Shown here one piece after another: positions 56,240 to 64,000 of a DNA stretch of 64,000 bases. Source of the stretch: Miscanthus floridulus (lineage: Eukaryota > Streptophyta > Magnoliopsida > Poales > Poaceae); NCBI RefSeq assembly GCF_019320115.1, contig NC_089589.1:26450487-26514486 (forward strand), in the 5' to 3' direction. The notes under the pieces were generated by a model. That model worked only from the letters and a program-made list of their open reading frames with translations, searched no databases and had not been told where the DNA came from. A program made the translations under genes and the position numbers. Each line of letters starts with the position of its first letter. The stretch's first letter is position 1.

Positions 56240-59200
56240 CATCCCGAGATTTGCAAGACCTACCATTCTTGGAAAAAGGCGGGATAAACCTCTCGTAAAT
56301 AATCATCTTTTTCCCACGTAGCATCTTGTTCACTGTGATTGTTTCACACCACCTTATAGAACTTAATGATCTTACTCCGTGTTACTCTTTTCATCTCTTC
56401 TAACACTCGGATTGGCTTTTCTTCATAGGTCAAATCCGATTGAAGTTTTATGTTGGTGGGTGCAATAGCTTCTTTAGGTACACGAAGACATTTCTTCAAC
56501 TAAGAAACATGGAAGACATCAAATATTGCACTCATCTCTGGTGGAAGTTGTAACTTATAAGCAACATTTCTTTTTCATTCCATAATCTTGTATGGCCCTA
56601 CATATCTAGGTGCAAGCTTCTTTTTCACTCCAAATCTCTTCACCCCCTTCATGGGTGATACTTTCAAGTATACATAGTCACCCACTTCAAAAGTCAGCGG
56701 TCTTCTTTTATTAGCATAACTCTTTTGTCTCGATTGAGCTGCCTTCATATGTTGTTGGATAATACGCACTTGCTCTTTAGCTTCATTAATAAAGTCAATA
56801 CCAAAGTATCTCCTTTCACCGAGCTCAATCCAATTCAACGGAGTTCTACATTTTCTGTCGTACAAGGCTTCAAACGGAGCCATCTTGATGCTTACTTGAT
56901 AACTGTTGTTGTAGGAGAACTCAGCTAAAGGTAACCATTTCTCCCATGAACCTTTGGAAGATATAATACAAGCTCTTAGCAAATCTTCTAAGATTTGGTT
57001 CACTCGCTCTGTCTGTCCTAAAGTTTGTGGATGGTATGCCAACTTTTGATCAATTTAGTCCCCAAGGCCTGGTGTAAGTGTTCCCAAAAACGAGCTATGA
57101 ACTGTGGTCCTCAGTCTGAGATTATGGTCCTGGGTACTCCATGTAGTCTCACGATCTGAGAAACATACAGCTCGACATACTTCCCCACGTGATACCTTAT
57201 GTTCATAGGTATAAAATGTGCTGACTTGGTGAGATGATCTACAATGACCCATATTGAATCATGATCTTGCGGTGTCATCGGAAGGCCTGTGATAAAGTCC
57301 ATACTGATTTCTTCCCATTTCCAACCTGGAATAGGCAATGGCTGAAGTAATCCGGTAGATTTCATATGAACAACTTTTACTCTACTATAGTTATCGCACC
57401 TAGCGACATAGGTTGCGATCTCCTTCTTCATCTTAGTCCACCAAAAATGGGTTTTCAAATCTTGATACATCTTGCTGCTACCCGGATGGATAGACAATTT
57501 GGACGAGTGAGCTTCCTCTAGAATTTGATTTCTAAGCTCACGTTCTTTTGATACCACAAGTCGGTCCTCAAAGCATAGTACACCCTTTTCATCTAATCTG
57601 AAATGCTTGATTTCTTGATCTTGCATCCTTCTCTTGATGTGACTTATGCCTACATCTGTCTGCTGCAGCTCTATGATTTTGCTCTCAAGTGAACAACTGA
57701 TAGTGATATTGTGCAGTACAACAGGATGTAACAAATTGAAGCCATCTTCCAACAATGCTTCCACAGTGTTGCAATGAGATTTCCGACTGAGTGCATCAGC
57801 TACAACATTGGCTTTTTTCGGGTGGTAATGTACTTCCAAATTGTAGTCCTTAATCAGTTCTAGCCATCTTCGCTGTCTCATGTTCAGCTCTGGTTGGGTA
57901 AAGATATACTTGAGACTCTTGTGGTCAGTATATATATGACATACATTGCCCAACAAATAATGTCTCCATATCTTTAATGCATGAACAACTGCTACCAGTT
58001 CTAAATCATGCGTGGGGTAGTTGACTTCATGCTTTCTCAACTGTCAAGAAGCATATGCAATAACTCTTCCTTCTTGCATGAGCACACACCCCAAACCTAT
58101 ACCTGATGCATCACAAAATACATCAAAAGGCTTCTCAATATCGGGTTGTGCTAAAACAGGAGCTGTAGTTAACAGAGTCCTGAGGGTGTAAAAAGCTGCT
58201 TCACATTCTGGTGTCCAATTGAATTTTTCATCTTTCTGAAGTAGCCTAGTCATGGGTTTAGCTATCTTTGAGAAAACTAGGATGAAACGACGATAATATC
58301 CTGCTAACCCTAGAAAACTCTGAACTTCATGAACCAAAGTCAGGGCCTTATAATCCATGACCTCTTGTACTTTTGATGGGTCTACAGATATTCCATCTCT
58401 TGATAAGATTAGACCTAAGAAAGGCACTTTACTCAACCAAAATTCACACTTGCTAAACTTTGCATACAACTTATGCTTCCTTAATCTGGATAGAACAATC
58501 CTCAGATGCTCTTCATGGTCTGCCTCATTTTCCAAATAAATCAATATGTCATCGATAAACACGACCACGAACTTGTCAAGCCCAGGCATGAATACCGAAT
58601 TCATCAGGTACATAAAGTAGGCAGGAGCATTCGTTAGTCCAAAAGACATAACTAAATACTTATATAAGCCATACCTAGTGGAGAAAGCAGTCTTAGGTAT
58701 ATCCTCTGGCCTAATCTTTATCTGATGATAGCCTGATCTCAAGTCAACCTTGGAGAATACCTTTGCCTTTGCCAACTGATCGAACAAGATGTCAATGCGA
58801 GGCAATGGGTACTTGTTCTTGACGGTCACAACATTGAGTGGTCTGTAATCCACACACATTCTCAAGGACTTGTCCTTCTTTTTCACAAATAATGCTGGCC
58901 ATCCCCATGGAGATGAACTAGGTTGAATGAGACCCTTGTCCAATAGATCATGTAACTGAATCTTAAGTTCTGCTAACTCATTTGGTGGCATCCTATAAGG
59001 TCTTCTTGAGATAGGTGCCGTACCTGGCACTAACTCAATCTTAAATTCCACATCCCTATCAGGTGGTAAACCTGGTAACTCCTCTAGAAATACATCCAGA
59101 AACTCATAAACCACTGGGATATCACAAAGGGTAGTGGTTTGGATAGCACAAGCTAAGAGTTGGAGTTCAAAATTTCAGGAGAGTGGTACTAGAAAAGCAT

Positions 59201-60316
59201 CTCCTCCCTTGGTTTCTCTCAATATAATAGTATGGGTGCTAGTGTCAATGAGAACACCATGATCCTTCATCCAATTCATGCCTAAGATTACACTTATGGA
59301 CAACCCTATCAAATCTGTTGTATACTCCCTCTCTAGAATAGAGATGAGCACGTTTCTGACCATCTTATTTGTAGAAATAGTAGCCCTAGCCGAACTTATA
59401 TTATAACCACCCTTGCTTACTTCAATGATTTTTGGATCATGTCTAGATGCAAATGCTTGACTCATAAATGAATGAGAAGCTCCTGAATCAAATAAAACAA
59501 TAGCAGGATGCTTGTTGACAAGAAACATACCAACTGTGACAACTTCTCCAGCGGGCACTTCCTCAACAGTGGTATAGTGCACGTATCCCGGACGTGCCCT
59601 TGAGTTCACCTGCCTCTGATTGTTCTGATTCTGATTGGCATTCTTCTTTGGGTGGGGGCATTCCTTAGCCCAATGACCCACTTGATTGCAGTTGTAGCAA
59701 GGTTGATTGCTTCTAGGTCATGTGGAGCTTCCTTGACCGCCATTTCCTTTAGGTAAGGCAATAGTGAATGCCTTATGGAACACTTTCTAAGGCCTGCTAT
59801 TCTGAGTTTTGGTGGTGGAGGCCTGAACTTGGGTGCAGGTGGGCGGAACTGTGGCCTAGCTATGATAGGAGCTCTAGACTGTGAAGATCCGGAGGCACCT
59901 GCCTCAAATGCCCTCTTGTGACCCTTAGCTATCGCATGCATGTTGTTATGATTTTCCTAGGTCAGAGCATCACTAATAAACTCATTATAGATGGTGCACT
60001 TGGAATTTGCCATGGTCTTCATCAGTTTTGTGCCAAGACCCCATTTGAAGCTCTCTATCTTTTTCTCCTCGGTATCCACAAAACCTGGAGCATACCTGGA
60101 CAGGTTATTAAACGCATGCATATATTCTATGAGGGTCTTTGTCCCTTGGGTGAGCCTTATAAATTCAGCCGCCTTCATGCGCATTAGGCCTGGGGGAATG
60201 TGATGCCCCCGAAAAGCCAACTTGAACTGCTCCCATGTTACTCGCGTATTAGCAGGTAGAGAGGACAAGAAATATGTCCACCAGATCCCTACTGGTCCCT
60301 ACAACTGATGGGACGC
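56240..60316 (-). pseudogene. gag-pol of the Tekay/Del-type chromovirus, few disruptions
   Basis: From high to low coordinates: gag (from 60316, cut by the Copia insertion), zinc knuckle CYNCNQVGHWAKECP near 59690-59650, protease with LFDSGASHSFMS at about 59500, RT at 59114-58100 with FIDDILIY, RNase H ([14 protein letters not shown]) at about 58100, integrase with an H2C2 region and core at 57500-57040, and a chromodomain-like tail at about 56560-56280 in another frame (EEKPIRVLEEMKRVTRSK). Stops at about 59715, 59175, 58041 and 57111 are all TGA, as expected from CGA codons. Frameshifts lie near 57045 and 56575. The second Cys of the integrase zinc motif is Tyr (CDNY). Confidence 0.85.
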
Positions 60317-62278
60317 TGAAAGGTCCTAATGGCTAGAGGGGGGGGGTGAATAGCCTAATAAAATTTCTACAACAACACTTAACAAAATAGTTAGACAATT
60401 ATGAGGCAAAGCAAGTGTTGCGCTAGCCTACTCAAAATGCAAGCCACCTACCACAATTCTAGTTTAGATAGTGTCGATTTACACAAGAGTTATGACACTA
60501 CCCAATGTTAGTGTGCTCTCAAAAGCTAATTAAAGAGCCACACCAACCAACCAAGCAAGCTCTCACAACTAGCTACACTAAAGAGCTTGTCAACTAGTTT
60601 GTGGTAAAGTAAAGAGAGTGATCAAGAAGGTTATACCACCGTGTAGATGAAAGAACCAATCAATCACAAAGATGAATGACAATGAAGACCAATCACCTCG
60701 GAATCAATGATGAACACAATGATTTTTACTGAGGTTCACTTGCTTGCCGGCAAGCTAGTCCTCGTTGTGGCGATTCACTCACTTGGAGGTTCACGCGCTA
60801 ATTGGCTTCACACACCAAACCCTCAATAGGGTGCCACACAACCAACACAAGGTGAGGATCACACAAGCCATGAGCAATCCACTAGAGTACCTTTTGGCTC
60901 TCCGTCGGGGAAAGGTCAAGAACCCCTCACAATCACCATAATCGGAGCCGGAGATAATCACCACCCTCCAGTCAACGATCCTCGCTTCTCCAAGCTGTCT
61001 AGGTGGCAGCAACCACCAAGAGTAACAAGCAAAATCCACAGCAAAACATGAACACCAAGTGCCTCTAGATGCAATCACTCAAGCAATGCACTTGGATTCA
61101 CTCCCAATCTCACTATGATGATGAATCAATGATGGAGATGAGTGGGAGGACTTTGGCTAAGCTTACAAGGTTGCTATGTCAATGAAAATGGCCAAAGATT
61201 CTAAGCTACAGCCGGCCATGGGGCTTAAATAGAAGCCACCATGAAATAGAACCGTTATACCCCTTCACTAGGCATAACGCGGGCTGACCGGACGCTCTGG
61301 TCCTACTGACCGGACGCTGCTCCTCAGCGTCTGGTCACCCGATGGCGGCCACATGTCTCCTGCATTCAACAGTGAATGTTTGATCTCAACGGTCGAAATG
61401 TTGACCAGATGCTCCGATAGAGCTGACTAGACGCTGGACCCTCAGCGTCCGGTCGTTTACAGTAAGGGTCAAAAACATGTTTTTTTGCCGACCGAACGCA
61501 TTCGGTCATGCTTGACCGGACACAGCCCAGCGTCCGGTGCTTAACCCTAATCACTGTGCCGACCGACAACACGACCGGACGTAGCCCTTCAGCGTCCGGT
61601 CGCAGAGCGACCCAGCGTCTGGTCAGTTGACCGACGCCAGCGTCTTCGCTGCTACACCTGACCGGACGCGCTGGTCCAACCGAGGCTAGCGTCCGATCAC
61701 TTCCAGTGACCTCTATCTTTTCTGTCTAGGGCACCAGTGGCATCGTCGGACTGTCCGCAGTCTACGGGTGGACACTCCGCCGATGGAGTTACTTACCCTT
61801 GCACCTAAACTTCACCACCCCTGATCAAATGTGCCGACCACCAAGTGTATCACCTTGTGCACATGTGTTAGCATATTTTCACAAATATTTTTAAGGGTGT
61901 TAGCACTCCACTAGATCCTAAATGCATATGCAATGAGTTAGAGCATCTAGTGGCACTTTGATAACCGTATTCTGATATGAGTTTCACCCCTCTTAATAGT
62001 ACGGCTATCAAACCTAAATGTGATCACACTCTCTAAGTGTCTTGATCACTCAAACAAAATGGCTCCTACAATTTATACCTTTGCCTTGAGCCTTTTTGTT
62101 TTTCTCTTTCTTCTTTCCAAGTCCAAGCACTTGATCATCATCATGGTATCATCATCATCATGCTATGATCTTCATTTGCTTCATCACTTGGAGTGTGCTA
62201 CCTATCTCATGATCACTTGATAAACTAGGTTAGCATTTAAGGTTTCATCAATTCACCAAAACCAAACTAGAGCTTTCA
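60317..62278 (-). repeat. 3' LTR of a SIRE/Maximus-type Copia element
   Basis: On the minus strand it starts TGAAAGCTCTAGTTTGG and ends CATTAGGACCTTTCA; 1962 bp with TGAAAG...CTTTCA termini. It is inserted in the Gypsy gag at 60316; the left target text is GACGC (60312-60316), and the matching side is outside the window. The middle part holds many GACCGGACGC / GCGTCCGGTC inverted words. Confidence 0.85.
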
Positions 62279-62295
62279 ATCTCCCCCTTTTTGGT
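62279..62295 (-). other. polypurine tract of the Copia element
   Basis: Minus strand CCAAAAAGGGGGAGAT directly before the LTR, the usual position of the plus-strand primer. Confidence 0.8.
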
Positions 62296-63426
62296 AATTG
62301 ATGACAACCCTTTCACAAAGATATGAATTGAAATTCAATTAAATCCATGTTGCTTTCCCAAGCATATTTACCATTTGTAAAAGGTTATGGACAAGTTTCA
62401 TGAACCCCAAATGGTAGCAATTGCTCCCCCTACATATGTGCTAAGAGTTTGGATTGTAGCTTGCACATATGTTTAGATAGGAAATATAGGAGTCAATGTC
62501 TACCAAATGATGCTAAGGTATAAAAGATGGACGTTTGAAGCGTGATACCAATCGGAGTGCACCAATATACCATCCTTAGCACCATGGTTAGCTAAATACC
62601 ACTTGGAAACACTTGGAAATGAAAGTTATCTAGTGATTTCATTTCATCATTCAATCTAACAACTAGCATACATCACACAAGCATGGATATTTGAAATTTA
62701 GAACTTATGTCATGCAAGCAAACATATGAAATGCACATTCAAATGCACCATATAAGTTCATGAGCTTGCTCCCCCTACTTGTGTGATCAAAATTTTAATT
62801 GATCCCTTTCCTTTGTCATATCTCTCCCCCTATGTCATATATCAAGATATCTTTATGTTTCTCTCCCTTTATGATATTTCTTCCCCTTTTTCACTATCTT
62901 TACTACTATCTTTGTTTCTCTCTCCCTTTGTCATCAATGACCACAAAGGTTCAAAATATAGATAGTATTATTTTTAGGGTCAAGATTATCAATGTCAATC
63001 AATGGGGTGAGGATCATTTTCCCAAATTTGGTCTAGTCTAGATCATTTATCAAAGATATTTAACTCGGTTTGATCCAAGGACAAGCTTCTTCACACCTCT
63101 AAATAAGGGTTATCTTGTACCATGTTGAGTTAAATACTTAGAGCTCATTTTCTAGATTAAACACTAGGTTTACAAGCCCATAAACATGTCATATGCTACC
63201 ACTAGATCAAGTCAAGCATAGAAGCAATAGTGATACCATATAGACATCAAAATCATTTGATTTTCATGAATGAGTCTAATAAAATAGAACCACTAGAAAG
63301 GTCCTAATAAAATTGAAAATATGACTAGATACACTAAACATGTCCTTAGCAAGGATGTATGCCATGCTAATCAACTTTTACCTTGGATTGCTCAAAGGAG
63401 AGGCATGTCATATGAGTGGGGGTGCA
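62296..63426 (-). other. non-coding region between Copia pol and 3' LTR
   Basis: AT-rich, no envelope-like frame seen. Several further purine tracts on the minus strand lie near 62425, 62770, 62825 and 62880. Confidence 0.6.
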
Positions 63427-64000
63427 TCAACACATATTTGAGAAATCCAATATGTTCAACTCATTCCTTAGCTTGCAAAACCTTTTCTCATCCAATGGCT
63501 TGGTGAATATATCGGCAAGTTGATCTTCGGTGCCTACACTCTCAATGCAAATGTCCCCTTTTTGTTGGTGATCTCTTATGAAATGGTGGCGGACATCATT
63601 GTGCTTTATTCTTGCATGTTGAACCGGGTTGTTGGTTAACTTGATTGCACTCTCATTGTCACATAGTAATGGCACTTTCTTGAACTTGATTCCAAAGTCA
63701 CACAAAGTGGCCTTTATCCAAAGTATTTGTGCACAACAACTACCGGCGGATATGTATTCGGCTTCGGTGGTTGATAATGCAACACTATTTTGCTTCTTTG
63801 ATGACCATGAAACAAGTGATCTTCCCAACAATTGACATGTGCCCGAGGTGCTCTTCCTTTCAACCTTGCATCCCGCATAATCTGAGTCGGAATAACCAAC
63901 TAGCTCAAATTTTGCTCCTTTGGGATACCACAAACCAACATTTTGTGTATGCTTCAAGTACCTCAATATCCTCTTTGTAGCCTTCAAATGACTTTCTCTT
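63427..64000 (-). CDS. Copia pol, RNase H end (partial)
   Basis: An open frame enters from the right edge and ends at 63427. It reads ESHLKATKRILRYLK (RT/RNase H connector), then the Ty1/Copia RNase H: YSDSDYAGCKVERKSTSG, SWSSKKQNSVALSTTEAEYI, LLCDNESAIKLTNNPV, HIRD-type HHFIRDHQQKGDI and ADIFTKPLDEKRF. It degrades the RNA template during reverse transcription in the virus-like particle. All key acidic residues of this region (Asp in SDSD, Glu in EAEY, Asp in CDNES) are present and no stop is seen, so this copy is younger than the Gypsy elements it lies in. The remaining domains are beyond the window. Confidence 0.9.
   Translation of the reverse strand, partial: RESHLKATKRILRYLKHTQNVGLWYPKGAKFELVGYSDSDYAGCKVERKSTSGTCQLLGRSLVSWSSKKQNSVALSTTEAEYISAGSCCAQILWIKATLCDFGIKFKKVPLLCDNESAIKLTNNPVQHARIKHNDVRHHFIRDHQQKGDICIESVGTEDQLADIFTKPLDEKRFCKLRNELNILDFSNMC

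Overview
The window looks like genomic DNA of a panicoid grass (sugarcane/sorghum/Miscanthus type). Reasons: intron-containing plant genes with GC-rich first exons, a grass-type circadian pseudo-response-regulator (PRR) gene, abundant Tourist/Stowaway/hAT/MULE miniature elements, a complete CACTA transposon, and nested Tat, Tekay and SIRE-type LTR retrotransposons. The species assignment is inference. No rRNA gene, CRISPR array or convincing tRNA gene was seen.

Layout. (1) 1-15.4 kb is the genic part, with all four host genes on the minus strand: an F-box protein running off the left edge (1-890), a two-exon AIFM2/FSP1-like FAD oxidoreductase (5299-6536), a short secreted proline-rich, probably GPI-anchored protein (8891-9553) and an eight-exon PRR5/PRR9-clade clock gene (10823-15394). 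Small transposons lie between them: a SINE-like piece, nested MITEs, a hAT MITE and a truncated LINE with a 15-bp target-site duplication.

(2) 15.35-41.5 kb is a complex tandem/segmental array built from the 5' end of the PRR gene. The proximal promoter/5'UTR segment ('P', in one copy including the start codon) is found seven times in whole or part. It alternates with a 1.3-1.5 kb distal promoter segment ('R', three copies) and with a foldback element with ~157-bp inverted arms. Into this array went a MULE-MITE, a 784-bp solo LTR, a 682-bp hAT-like element and a 12.3-kb CACTA element (23945-36281). The CACTA element has two uninterrupted gene models (TNP2-type transposase; TNP1-like protein with an Ulp1-like protease domain) plus a small GRF zinc-finger gene.

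(3) 41.5-64 kb is a nest of LTR retrotransposons. A decayed Tat-lineage Gypsy element (plus strand, with an antisense coiled-coil coding region) is cut by a Tekay/Del-type chromovirus (minus strand, ~4.8-kb LTR). That in turn is cut by a SIRE/Maximus-type Copia element (minus strand) that runs off the right edge.

The most notable signals are the amplified clock-gene promoter, with its evening elements and G-boxes, and the contrast between an apparently intact CACTA element and a Gypsy element whose premature stops are almost all TAG, as expected from deamination of CHG-methylated cytosines. All exon models were read by eye from splice signals and reading frame; none has transcript support here.
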